A stretch of 64,000 bases of DNA from positions 1-64,000 of the forward strand of contig NZ_JALHPR010000007.1 of NCBI RefSeq assembly GCF_022842375.1, read 5' to 3'. Under the pieces are notes generated by a model. That model did no database searches and had not been told where the DNA came from. It saw only the letters and a program-made list of their open reading frames with translations. Position numbers and translations under genes: made by a program. This DNA comes from Elioraea sp. (lineage in GTDB: Bacteria > Pseudomonadota > Alphaproteobacteria > Acetobacterales > Acetobacteraceae). Of the stretch, positions 8,181 through 16,076 are shown piece by piece (positions within the stretch are counted from its first letter, which is position 1; each line of letters starts with the position of its first letter).

Positions 8181-11135
8181 TCACGCCGCCCGGATCTGGC
8201 AAAGCGTGCACTTGGTTTCCTGCATCGATGTCACCGGGTCATACCCGTAGGTCGTGACCGTGTTCACGCTTTCGCCGAGCACGATCGGGTCGGTGCCGGC
8301 GGGATACTTCTTCCGCTGGTCCTCCTGCATGAACCAGCCGGCGAAGTGGAACGGCATGAAGGCCACGCCGCGGCCGACACGGTCGGTCACGAGCGCCTTC
8401 ACGCGGATCATCTTGCCCTGCCGCATCTCCGGCCCGTTCACGAGCACCCACGACCCGTCGCGGATGTTCCGCTCGGCCGCGTCCTGGGTGTTGATCTCGA
8501 CGAACATGTCCTGCTGCAGCTCGGCCAGCCACTTGTTCGAGCGCGTCTCCTCGCCGCCGCCCTCGTATTCGACGAGGCGGCCCGAGGTGAGAACGATCGG
8601 GAAGTTCCGCGCGACGTTGTTCTGGACCGCGCGGTCCTGCACCGTCTTGCCGATGTTGCGCACGCGATGCGCCATGAAGTTGTCGCGCGTCGGGTACTGC
8701 GCCACCAGGTCGGGCCGCGGGCTGTAGATCGGCTCGCGGTGGACCGGGATCGGGTCAGGCAGGTTCCAGGCATTGGCGCGCGCCTTGGCGTTGCCGAAGG
8801 GCGAGCAGCCATGCTCGAGCGAGACGCGGATGATGCCGCCCGAAAGGTCGGTCGCCCAGCTCACGCGGTCGGCGTTGGCGCCGCCGATGCGCTCGATCGT
8901 CGCGCGCTCCGCCTCCGTCAGGTCGGCGTCCCAGCCGAGGCGCTTCAGCACGGCGTAGGTGAACTCGGGATAGCCATCGGTGAGCTCGGAGCCCTTCGAA
9001 TAGCTGCCCTCGGCCAGCAGCGTCGTGCCGTTGCGCTCGACGCCGAACCGCGCGCGGAACGTTCCGCCGCCATCCTTCACGTGGACATTGGTGTTGTAGA
9101 GGATGTGCGTGCCCGGGTGCCGGATCTCTGGCGTGCCCCAGCACGGCCAGGGCAGGCCGTAGAAATCGCCCTTCACGCTCTCGGGCGCGTCTGCCTTGGC
9201 GCGGAGCGTGACGAGGTCGAACGCGCCCTGGTTCGCCATGTGCGCCTTGAGCCGCTCGGGGCTCTGGCCGGTATAGCCGGTCGACCAGGCGCCGCTGTTG
9301 ATCTCGCGCAGGATGCTCTCTGCCTCCGGCATCTTGCCGGTGACCTTGATCTTCTTGAACATCTCGCCCGCGAAACCGAGCTTCTCGGAGAGGCGGTAGA
9401 GAACCTCGTAGTCGTTCTTGCTCTCGAAGATCGGCTCGACGACCTTCTCGCCCCACTGGACGGAGCGGTTGGACGCGGTGCGGCTGCCGTCGCACTCGAA
9501 CTGGGTGCAGATGGGCAGGATGTAGGTGTTCTCGCGCCGGTTGGCGAGCACCGCGAAGGTCGTCGGGTGCGGATCGGCGACCACGAGAAGATCGAGCTTC
9601 TCGAGGCCTGCCACCGCATCCGGCATGCGGGTGACGGTGTTGCCGCCGTGGCCGAACACCACCATGCCGCGGAAGTTCGGCTGGCCGGCGATCAGGTTCG
9701 CGGTGTCACCCGAGCCGGGCTCGAGCACCGTCGCATCGAAGTAGCGCGTGGTGGTGATGCCGGGCATCTCCATCATGCGCTTGCGGGCTGCATCGTCGGC
9801 ATTCGCGGGGCCGAAGCGGCCGCGCAGATAGTCGTACGAGACATCCCAAACGCGGCCCCAGTGGCGCCACGCACCCTCGTCGAGCCCGTAATAGGCAGGC
9901 AGCGTCGTGACATCGAGGCCGAAATCGGTCGCACCCTGCACGTTGCAGTGGCCGCGGAAGATGTTGGCGCCCGTGCCGTCAGCCCCGACATTGCCGGTGG
10001 CCAGAAGCAGGATGCAGGCGGCGCGCACGTTGGCCGTGCCCACCGTCTTCTGCGTCAGGCCCATGCACCAGATCAGCGTCGCTGGCTTCTGGGTCGCGAA
10101 CATCTCGGCGACCTTGCGCAGCTGCGCGCCGGGAACGCCCGTGACCTTCTCGACCTCGGCCGGCGTCCACTTCGCGACTTCCTTCCGCACCTCGTCCATG
10201 CCGTAGACGCGCTGGCGGATGAACTCCTTGTCCTCCCAGCCATTCTCGAAGATGTGCCAGACCAGGCCCCAGAAGAGGGGGATGTCGGTGCCCGGGCGGG
10301 GGCGGACATACTCGGTCGCGTGCGCTGCCGTGCGGGTGAAGCGCGGGTCGATGACGATCATGTTCGCGCGGTTCACCTCCTTGCCGGAGAGAACGTGCTG
10401 CAGCGAGACCGGGTGCGCCTCGGCCGGGTTGCCGCCGATGATGATCATCGTCTTGGAGCGGCGGATGTCGTTGTAGCTGTTGGTCTGCGCGCCGTAGCCC
10501 CAGGTGTTGGCAACGCCCGCCACCGTGGTCGAGTGGCAGATGCGGGCCTGGTGGTCGACGTTGTTGGTGCCCCAGAACGCGGCGAACTTGCGATAGAGGT
10601 ATGCACCCTCGTTCGAGAACTTCGCCGAGCCGAGCAGGAACACCGAATCGGGACCCGACTGCTGGCGGATCGACAGCAGCTTGTCGCCGATCTCGTTGAT
10701 CGCCTGGTCCCAGTTGATCCGCGTCCACTGGCCGTTGACCAGCTTCATCGGGTACTTCACGCGCCGGTCGCCGTGCACGAGCTCGCGCACCGAGGCGCCC
10801 TTGGCGCAATGCGTGCCGCGGTTGATCGGGCTGTCATAGGCGGGCTCCTGCCCGACCCACACGCCGTTCTGCACTTCCGCGATCACCGTGCAGCCCACCG
10901 AGCAGTGGGTGCAGATGTTCTTCTTGACCGTGACCGGCCGGCCTGGCTGCACGGGGCCGGCTTCGGCCTTCCGCACCGTGCCGGCGCCGAGGGCGCCGAG
11001 CGCACCCAGGCCACCGGCAACCACACCCGATTTCCTGAGGAAGCCACGCCGATCGAGCGCGCCACCCGACATGCCGGCGAACGCCGCCGCGAGCCCCGCC
11101 CGCGCGGCCTTGCCCTCGCTCCGCTTGATCAGCAT
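8181..11135 (-). CDS. fdh3A: formate dehydrogenase alpha subunit (Mo/W-bis-MGD, Cys form)
   Basis: Catalytic subunit oxidising formate to CO2. The twin-arginine signal RRGFLRK (residues 29-35) directs export with folded cofactor. The N-terminal [4Fe-4S] cluster uses Cys75, Cys78, Cys82 and Cys110. The active-site segment VDHQARICHSTTVAG places Cys200, encoded by TGC, where some relatives use selenocysteine. Molybdopterin-binding blocks follow (IIIGGNPAEAHP, VIDPRFTRTA). Length 984 residues. ATG at 11135 is preceded by a GGGGAG ribosome-binding site. The gene lies 13 bases after the small TAT-target gene, and the order TorD fusion, TAT protein, alpha, beta, gamma, mobB, moeA suggests one operon. 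Confidence 0.95.
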   Translation of the reverse strand: MLIKRSEGKAARAGLAAAFAGMSGGALDRRGFLRKSGVVAGGLGALGALGAGTVRKAEAGPVQPGRPVTVKKNICTHCSVGCTVIAEVQNGVWVGQEPAYDSPINRGTHCAKGASVRELVHGDRRVKYPMKLVNGQWTRINWDQAINEIGDKLLSIRQQSGPDSVFLLGSAKFSNEGAYLYRKFAAFWGTNNVDHQARICHSTTVAGVANTWGYGAQTNSYNDIRRSKTMIIIGGNPAEAHPVSLQHVLSGKEVNRANMIVIDPRFTRTAAHATEYVRPRPGTDIPLFWGLVWHIFENGWEDKEFIRQRVYGMDEVRKEVAKWTPAEVEKVTGVPGAQLRKVAEMFATQKPATLIWCMGLTQKTVGTANVRAACILLLATGNVGADGTGANIFRGHCNVQGATDFGLDVTTLPAYYGLDEGAWRHWGRVWDVSYDYLRGRFGPANADDAARKRMMEMPGITTTRYFDATVLEPGSGDTANLIAGQPNFRGMVVFGHGGNTVTRMPDAVAGLEKLDLLVVADPHPTTFAVLANRRENTYILPICTQFECDGSRTASNRSVQWGEKVVEPIFESKNDYEVLYRLSEKLGFAGEMFKKIKVTGKMPEAESILREINSGAWSTGYTGQSPERLKAHMANQGAFDLVTLRAKADAPESVKGDFYGLPWPCWGTPEIRHPGTHILYNTNVHVKDGGGTFRARFGVERNGTTLLAEGSYSKGSELTDGYPEFTYAVLKRLGWDADLTEAERATIERIGGANADRVSWATDLSGGIIRVSLEHGCSPFGNAKARANAWNLPDPIPVHREPIYSPRPDLVAQYPTRDNFMAHRVRNIGKTVQDRAVQNNVARNFPIVLTSGRLVEYEGGGEETRSNKWLAELQQDMFVEINTQDAAERNIRDGSWVLVNGPEMRQGKMIRVKALVTDRVGRGVAFMPFHFAGWFMQEDQRKKYPAGTDPIVLGESVNTVTTYGYDPVTSMQETKCTLCQIRAA

Positions 11136-11148
11136 CGCGCGTCTCCCC

Positions 11149-11373
11149 TCAATGCTCGTAACGATTGGTGCGGTAGAATGCCTGCACCTCTGGGCTGTTC
11201 GGCTTGTAGCGGGCCTTCCGCGCCTCATCGCGGCTCTCGCGCGCGACGGCCGGCGTGGCGATCAGCGGTGTGGCCGCCGCCGCCGCGCCGGCGGAGAGGC
11301 CGAGCACCTTCAGGAACCCGCGTCGCGCGCCCGGCGCACGCGCCGCAGCGTCATCAGCCGTCTTCTTCGTCAT
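11149..11373 (-). CDS. small twin-arginine signal protein of the formate dehydrogenase region
   Basis: A 74-residue protein with a twin-arginine motif in GARRGFLKVLGLSAG (residues about 16-30), a short hydrophobic Ala-rich segment, a P-A-V-A-R-E cleavage-like region, and a polar tail ending FYRTNRYEH. It fits the short family known as formate dehydrogenase region TAT target, found just upstream of fdh alpha genes. Its role is not established; it may be a small periplasmic subunit or an export helper. It is separated from fdh3A by 13 bases and lies 72 bases downstream of the TorD fusion. Confidence 0.85.
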   Translation of the reverse strand: MTKKTADDAAARAPGARRGFLKVLGLSAGAAAAATPLIATPAVARESRDEARKARYKPNSPEVQAFYRTNRYEH

Positions 11374-11445
11374 GAACCCCTCGCTCCGTACCCAACTCGT
11401 TCCAACACCGGGAAACCTTCGCCGCAGCCCTTGGGGTGTACCCCC

Positions 11446-12258
11446 TCAGGCCGCCAGCGTGGCCGCCTCGGTCTCGATCGCGACAAACACCGACCCGAGC
11501 CGCCCGACGGCACGGTAGAACCGCGCAGTCTCGGCCGCCTCGAGATCGGAGAAACACTTCTGTGCCCAGGGGGCGATGTGGCGGGCCAGGAAGCGCCGCG
11601 CCTCCTCGCCACCCGGATCATCACCGAATGAACCCCGCAGCAGCCCGGCCATGATCTCGGCGACCGTGGCGATGTGATCCTCGGGCTCCGAGACATCCTC
11701 GGCGCGGGCAATGCCGAGCCGGTCCATCTCCGCCCTGAGCTTGGCGAGCGGGCGCTCATGCAGAAAGCCCGTCAGGTAGTAGCTGGCATAGGGCAGCAGT
11801 TCGCCGCGCCCGAGGCCGATGAAGAGGTCGTGGAACTCACGCTCCACCGCGCGCGGATCGGCGGCGGCGGCAGCCTCGGCCAGCGCTGCGCGGGCCCTGC
11901 CGAGCGGCGTGTCGTCACCGGCGAGCGTGGCGAGCTGGCGCAGCAGCGCCGCCTCTGGCGGGCGGGCGAGGAGCCTGGCGATCAAGCCCCAGTGCTGCGC
12001 GCGCACCGCGTCGAGCTCGTCGGACTCCGGTGCATCGCCGGGCAATGGCTCGGACGGATAGAGATCGGGGCGAAGCAGGCTGCGCGACACGCCGGTGGCC
12101 TGCTCGACCATCAGCACACGCTCGGCCGGGATACGCTGCCAATGGGAGACGGAGGGCTGGGAAATGCCAAGGCGACGGGCGAGCTCGGTGATCCCGCCGC
12201 AGGCGCGGATCGCTTGCTCAAGCCCGGACTCTCGCCCAGCGTGACCTGTTCCCTCCAT
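11446..12258 (-). CDS. helix-turn-helix (YdaS-like) / TorD-family chaperone fusion
   Basis: Two domains are visible. Residues about 12-70 form a Cro/YdaS-type DNA-binding helix-turn-helix (ITELARRLGISQPSVSHW, then RVLMVEQATGVSR). Residues about 82-265 match the TorD/DmsD family that binds Mo-enzyme TAT signals, including the EREFHDLFIG and PYASYYLTG blocks. The C-terminal half would escort the formate dehydrogenase alpha subunit; the N-terminal half could let the protein sense unfolded or unloaded subunit and adjust transcription, which is inference. The ATG at 12258 has no clear ribosome-binding site and lies beside a perfect inverted repeat (12261-12289). First gene of the structural operon. 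Confidence 0.85.
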   Translation of the reverse strand: MEGTGHAGRESGLEQAIRACGGITELARRLGISQPSVSHWQRIPAERVLMVEQATGVSRSLLRPDLYPSEPLPGDAPESDELDAVRAQHWGLIARLLARPPEAALLRQLATLAGDDTPLGRARAALAEAAAAADPRAVEREFHDLFIGLGRGELLPYASYYLTGFLHERPLAKLRAEMDRLGIARAEDVSEPEDHIATVAEIMAGLLRGSFGDDPGGEEARRFLARHIAPWAQKCFSDLEAAETARFYRAVGRLGSVFVAIETEAATLAA

Positions 12259-12260
12259 GG

Positions 12261-12289
12261 CGACACGCTATGGCTGAGTGGGCGTGTCG
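12261..12289. promoter_or_regulatory. 8-bp perfect inverted repeat next to the HTH-TorD start
   Basis: CGACACGC (12261-12268) and GCGTGTCG (12282-12289) form a perfect inverted repeat with a 13-base spacer, beginning two bases from the start codon of the HTH-TorD gene. It is a candidate operator for that HTH domain, or an RNA hairpin limiting translation. No binding evidence exists. Confidence 0.4.
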
Positions 12290-12400
12290 GTCAATAGGTA
12301 TCGGCTATGGCAGGGCAGGTTGAGTGAACCGGCGAAACGATCCGGGTGCGTTCGTATCGCCCGCGTGATCGTCACGCCACCGGATATCCGACCAGCACGC

Positions 12401-13156
12401 TCAGGTAGGCACCGCACCGCCATGGCGCGGCCGGACAGGTTCCGCCGGCACCGGCGACGCCGTGGCGACCGTGACGTGTGCGTCGAGCGGAGCCGGGGCG
12501 CCGGACATCAGCGCCGGGGCAGCCTCGGGCCGGGGCGCAGGCTGAGGCTCGGGCTCGGGCTCGGGCTCGGGCTGCCGTGCAGCAACTGGCCCGGGTCCGG
12601 GTCCGGAGCCAGGCTGCGCCAAGGGCGGCGATTCCCCCTCCGCATGGGGCGCGGCGTCCTGGGGTGCCGTCTCGCGCTTCACGAGGCCAAGGATCCTGTC
12701 GGCAAGCGCATCGACATCCGGCCCGGACGCGATCTCCGCCATGTAGCCAGGCGCGCCGCCGGGAACGTTCCAGTCCCACGCGTAATCGGCAGGGCCGACG
12801 AAATCCCTGATCAGCGGGTCGGCGCTCCAGGCACGCCGGAGCGCCGCGTTGCGCAGCGCGGCGGGAACGCCCTTCCGCAGGAACCCCGTGATATCCGTGC
12901 CCGCCGTGATCTCGTCGACCGGCGGCAAGGAGGCCAGGTCGATCTCCGGGTCCTGCTGCGGCGCGACGTCCCGCCCAGCCTCCGGCCCGGCCTCTGGCCC
13001 AGCCTCTGGCCCAGCTTCCGGCAAGGCGTGCAGCACGGGTGGCGCGGCCGGGTGCACGACAGCCGGGGGGGTCTCGGGCGCAGGCTCTGCCGCCGCGCCG
13101 CGCTTGAGGCGCGACCAGCGGGAGAGGAAGCCCTGGCCGCTCTCCTCCTCAGCCAT
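12401..13156 (-). CDS. DUF3306 domain-containing protein
   Basis: The 251-residue protein starts GFLSRWSRLKRG and carries a DUF3306-like core (SLPPVDEI, TDITGFLRKGVP, LRRAWSADPLIRDFVGPADYAWDWNVPGGAPGY). On both sides are low-complexity Pro/Glu/Ala stretches built from in-frame repeats: GPEA units encoded by 12-bp DNA repeats around 12981-13020 and a PEPEPEPE tract from 6-bp repeats near 12546-12572. The start at 13156 overlaps the upstream DUF3305 gene by 8 bases. Function unknown. Paired DUF3305/DUF3306 genes are, to my knowledge, typical companions of this type of formate dehydrogenase, so a maturation role is likely but unproven. Confidence 0.85.
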   Translation of the reverse strand: MAEEESGQGFLSRWSRLKRGAAAEPAPETPPAVVHPAAPPVLHALPEAGPEAGPEAGPEAGRDVAPQQDPEIDLASLPPVDEITAGTDITGFLRKGVPAALRNAALRRAWSADPLIRDFVGPADYAWDWNVPGGAPGYMAEIASGPDVDALADRILGLVKRETAPQDAAPHAEGESPPLAQPGSGPGPGPVAARQPEPEPEPEPQPAPRPEAAPALMSGAPAPLDAHVTVATASPVPAEPVRPRHGGAVPT

Positions 13157-13652
13157 CGGGTCCGACCCGCTTGCGGATGCCGAGCGAATCGGGATCGGCC
13201 CGGTCGCGCTTGCGCTTGAAGAAGCCGCGGTCGACATGGTGGGCGGCGACGAAATCCTCGAGCGCCTCGCGGATCTGCCCCGGCATCGGCACGGGCTCGA
13301 TCACGTCGGCGCCCGCCGTCGTCATCGCCTCCGCCTCGCCGGGATCGGCCAGCACGGCGACGAGGTCCATCCCGGGCGCTGCGTCGGTGGCGCGGAGGAC
13401 GACCCAGAGAACGGGTTCTCCGGTCTCGAGATTGGCCTTGTAGTTGGGGGTTTCCGAGGAGAAGAAGCTCACCCGCGTCTGCCCGGCGATGAAGGCCGTC
13501 AGCCCCTCCGCCTCGCGCAGCACGGTCCAGGGGGCGGCGGTGGTCTCGCCCGGCAGGATGGCAACCGGGACCCACACATGATCGGCCCATGGCGAGACCG
13601 CGGCGCGGCGCTCGACCACGACGGCGATCGGGTGGTGCTCCTCTGCCAGCAT
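13149..13652 (-). CDS. DUF3305 domain-containing protein
   Basis: A 167-residue cytosolic protein without signal or membrane segment. It has the DUF3305 pattern: an early V-V-V-E-R-R strand, W-A-D-H-V-W-V-P-V-A-I-L, YKANLETGEPVLWVVLR in the middle, and a Lys/Arg-rich end with FFKRKRDRA. Function unknown. It overlaps DUF3306 and follows DUF6352 by 25 bases, so the two DUF proteins are probably made together. Possible roles are scaffolding or delivery steps in formate dehydrogenase maturation; this is inference from gene position alone. Confidence 0.85.
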   Translation of the reverse strand: MLAEEHHPIAVVVERRAAVSPWADHVWVPVAILPGETTAAPWTVLREAEGLTAFIAGQTRVSFFSSETPNYKANLETGEPVLWVVLRATDAAPGMDLVAVLADPGEAEAMTTAGADVIEPVPMPGQIREALEDFVAAHHVDRGFFKRKRDRADPDSLGIRKRVGPDG

Positions 13653-13677
13653 CGCGCCCTCCCTCAGCCCATGTCTC

Positions 13678-14715
13678 TCAAGCTGCCTTCGCCTGCCTGA
13701 GCGGCAGGCCGACGAGCAGGTTCTGCGGCTTCATCCGCACAGTCTTGCCCTCGGTCATGGCGAGCGAGAGGTAGACCGGCTTGCCGGCCACCCGCGGCAG
13801 CATCTCGGCCGGGTTCTCGAATTCCAGCCGGAACAGCGCCATCACCCGCCCGAGCGCCTCGGGCGCGACCTTCTCGCCGTTCCAGAGCCGGGTGGAGATC
13901 GCGGTCGCCTCGGCGTCGAGCCCGACATACCACGCCCAGGCCTCGTCATGGATCGTCTGAAGCGGCTGCACAGAGACGGCGATGCCGAGCAGGTGGCGCA
14001 CCCACGCCTCGATCACGCGGGCCAGCGCATCCTGCCCCTCGCGGCCGAAGGTGAGGTCGAGCACCGTGTCGAACCGGTCGCTCCTCTCCCAGTACACGTC
14101 CGCGTTCTCGGGCGAGAGAACGTCGAGCTCGACCGACCTGAGGCCCGCCCCCGTCTCGGCGATCATCTGGCCGAGAACGCCAAGCCCGCCATGGCCCTGC
14201 CGCACGTTGCCGGCGGCACTCTCGACCGTCTCCTCGTCGGCCAGCAGCAGGTTGCCGCCCTCGGTCGACACACGCTGGGGGCGGAAGAACAGCTCGGCCG
14301 CGCGCACGCGGATCGGGTCCTCCACCGCATCGACGATGTTGCGCAGGATGAGCTGCGCGAGCTGTGCGATGAACAGCGGCGGGACGCCGTGCACCTCGCC
14401 GCGGAACAGCCCGACATAGGCCGCCTCAAGCGTCGGGTGCGCCAGCAGGTGGTCACGGAAGCGGAGCCAGGCCTGCCAGTTCTCGCGCGCATCGGCGTCC
14501 GCCAGCCCCGACACCTCGATGCCGGCGACGCCCCGGCGCGGGTTGGCGAGAAGGCTCGCGTGCAGCGCACGTTCGGCGGCGCAGGCTTCATCCGGCGGCA
14601 TGAGCTCCGGCCGCGCCAGCCAGGCGGCGAGCAGGGCGTCCGACACCGGAAGCCCCCCTGCCTCGTCACGGTCGACCAGGTGATGACCGCAGGAGAGCCA
14701 GAAATCAGGCCTCAT
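13678..14715 (-). CDS. DUF6352 family protein
   Basis: A 345-residue protein beginning MRPDFWLSCGHHLVDRD, with LARPELMPP, CAAERALHASLLANPRR and YWERSDRFDTVLDLTFGREG blocks that I associate with DUF6352. It appears soluble. No catalytic motif is recognised; a C-H-H near the N-terminus and several conserved acidic residues could bind metal, which is speculation. Its ATG overlaps the stop of the DUF6505 gene by four bases (ATGA). It belongs to the minus-strand accessory block of formate dehydrogenase. Confidence 0.8.
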   Translation of the reverse strand: MRPDFWLSCGHHLVDRDEAGGLPVSDALLAAWLARPELMPPDEACAAERALHASLLANPRRGVAGIEVSGLADADARENWQAWLRFRDHLLAHPTLEAAYVGLFRGEVHGVPPLFIAQLAQLILRNIVDAVEDPIRVRAAELFFRPQRVSTEGGNLLLADEETVESAAGNVRQGHGGLGVLGQMIAETGAGLRSVELDVLSPENADVYWERSDRFDTVLDLTFGREGQDALARVIEAWVRHLLGIAVSVQPLQTIHDEAWAWYVGLDAEATAISTRLWNGEKVAPEALGRVMALFRLEFENPAEMLPRVAGKPVYLSLAMTEGKTVRMKPQNLLVGLPLRQAKAA

Positions 14716-15257
14716 CGCCGCACATCCCGCATCAGCGCGACGAGATCGACATCCTCCACCGGGCCCTCCTCCTCGTCGGTGCGGATGAAGCCGATCACCG
14801 GCAGCGCCTGTGGCGAGCCCTTGGGCTTCAACGTGCGGAACCGCTCGCGCACCCCGTCATCCTCGATGCTGCGGGTCAGCGCGATCACCGTCCCCGCCTC
14901 GTGTCCCTCGGCCAGCCCCTCGGCGAAGGCGACCTCGTCCTCGGCTGCCGCGAGGGCAGCGGCGTCATCCGGCGCGCCGTGCTGGGCACGCAGGCGGGAT
15001 GCGAGGGCCGCCACCGCTCCCTCGCGCTCCTCCCCCGTCGCGGTGCCGACGGTGACCAGCGTCGAGAAGCCGAAGCTGCCGAGGCCGAGGAAACCGGACC
15101 GGAAGGCCTGCCGAGGCTTGCCGCTGAGCGCGCCAGGGTCGCCATCCCAGAACATGAAGCTGCCGACCACGGCAGGCTCCCCGGGCTCGGCCGCATGGGC
15201 GAACACCACCGTGTCGGATGGGTCGAGCCTGATCGTGCGCAGCATCCTGGTCGTCAT
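14712..15257 (-). CDS. DUF6505 family protein
   Basis: A 181-residue protein beginning MTTRMLRTIRLDPSDTVVF, with SFMFW, RQAFRSGFLGLGSFGFSTLV and ALPVIGFIRTDEEEG segments. These match the pattern of DUF6505, a family of unknown function. No signal peptide or membrane span. Four-base ATGA overlaps join it to the lipoate-ligase-like gene upstream and to DUF6352 downstream, so the four products are likely made in fixed proportion. Confidence 0.75.
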   Translation of the reverse strand: MTTRMLRTIRLDPSDTVVFAHAAEPGEPAVVGSFMFWDGDPGALSGKPRQAFRSGFLGLGSFGFSTLVTVGTATGEEREGAVAALASRLRAQHGAPDDAAALAAAEDEVAFAEGLAEGHEAGTVIALTRSIEDDGVRERFRTLKPKGSPQALPVIGFIRTDEEEGPVEDVDLVALMRDVRR

Positions 15258-15976
15258 GCGAACAGGTCGAGCCAGGTGGGGGAGGCAAGCGCCGGGGCGA
15301 GGGGGCGGCGGGATTCCACGCCGGCCGCGTCGCGCAGCAGCAGGTCGCCGGAGGGGTCGAGGCCGCGCTCGGCTGCCTCTGGCTCGGCCAGCCGCGCAAG
15401 CCAGGTCTCTGCGACCGGGGCGAAGCCATCCTCCTGCCAGGTATAGAGCCCTGCCATCAGGTGCCGCGCGAAGCGTTCCGCGAGCCGCGCCCCGTCCACC
15501 TCCTCGAAGCCCTGCTGTTCGAGCGAGGTACGGTCGGGGAACGCGCCGGTCTCGATGCCGGGCGGCTCGGCGAGGCGGAGCATGGCGTGCAGCACGATCC
15601 AGTCCGGCGCCTGGAGGTCGCCCACCACCGGGGCATGGGCAAGCCTGGCGCCGCCCACCCGCGCGCCATCGATCAGCATCATGTCGGGCCAGACGAAGCC
15701 GATCGGGTGTTCCGGCGGGGCGATCACGGAGAGCGCGTCGGCCAGCGCGGTCAGCCCGACATGCAGCGCGATGCGGGCGCGGGCGAGCGGCATGGCTGGC
15801 TCGAGCACCACGGCACAATCGAACACCAGCCCCCCCCGCGCGAGCACGAGGGTTCCCGCGCCTGCCTCCGGCGCGATGGCGCAGGCATGGGCGAAGGCAT
15901 CGCCGCCCTCCCGCAGCGTGATGCCGCGGAAGAGCGGGGGCAGGTCGAGGCGTCGGTCGAGATCGGCGGCCCGCAT
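15254..15976 (-). CDS. biotin/lipoate protein ligase-like protein in the formate dehydrogenase block
   Basis: About 240 residues with the LplA/BirA-like fold pattern: LPPLFRG, GDAFAHACA, GTLVLARGGLVFDCAVVLEPAMPLARA, then a HPIGFVWPDMMLIDGARVGG strand-loop and EVDGARLAERFARHL. The usual catalytic K-I-G/K-V-A-G segment is not clear; the equivalent reads DGARVGGARL, so transferase activity is uncertain. I chose ATG at 15976, which has a GGGGAGG site. A longer frame to 16036 lacks one. It heads the DUF6505-DUF6352-DUF3305-DUF3306 run and is divergent from the polyferredoxin gene. Its target, if any, is unknown. Confidence 0.75.
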   Translation of the reverse strand: MRAADLDRRLDLPPLFRGITLREGGDAFAHACAIAPEAGAGTLVLARGGLVFDCAVVLEPAMPLARARIALHVGLTALADALSVIAPPEHPIGFVWPDMMLIDGARVGGARLAHAPVVGDLQAPDWIVLHAMLRLAEPPGIETGAFPDRTSLEQQGFEEVDGARLAERFARHLMAGLYTWQEDGFAPVAETWLARLAEPEAAERGLDPSGDLLLRDAAGVESRRPLAPALASPTWLDLFA

Positions 15977-16076
15977 GGCCTCCCCGCTGGCGGTGGTCGT
16001 CTGGCCGTCATATATGCCGCCCTGCGCGCGTTTCACAGGCTGGCCCGTTCATCGGGCACTGGGCGAGGGGAAGCTA

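Noticed and set aside
10527-10560. Possible selenocysteine insertion in formate dehydrogenase
   Set aside because: The active-site codon is TGC, not TGA, and the frame is uninterrupted.
8346-11375. 1009-residue open frame on the plus strand
   Set aside because: It is antisense to the well-supported formate dehydrogenase alpha gene; composition is typical of a high-GC shadow frame (many Arg, Ala, His, Asp) with no domain.
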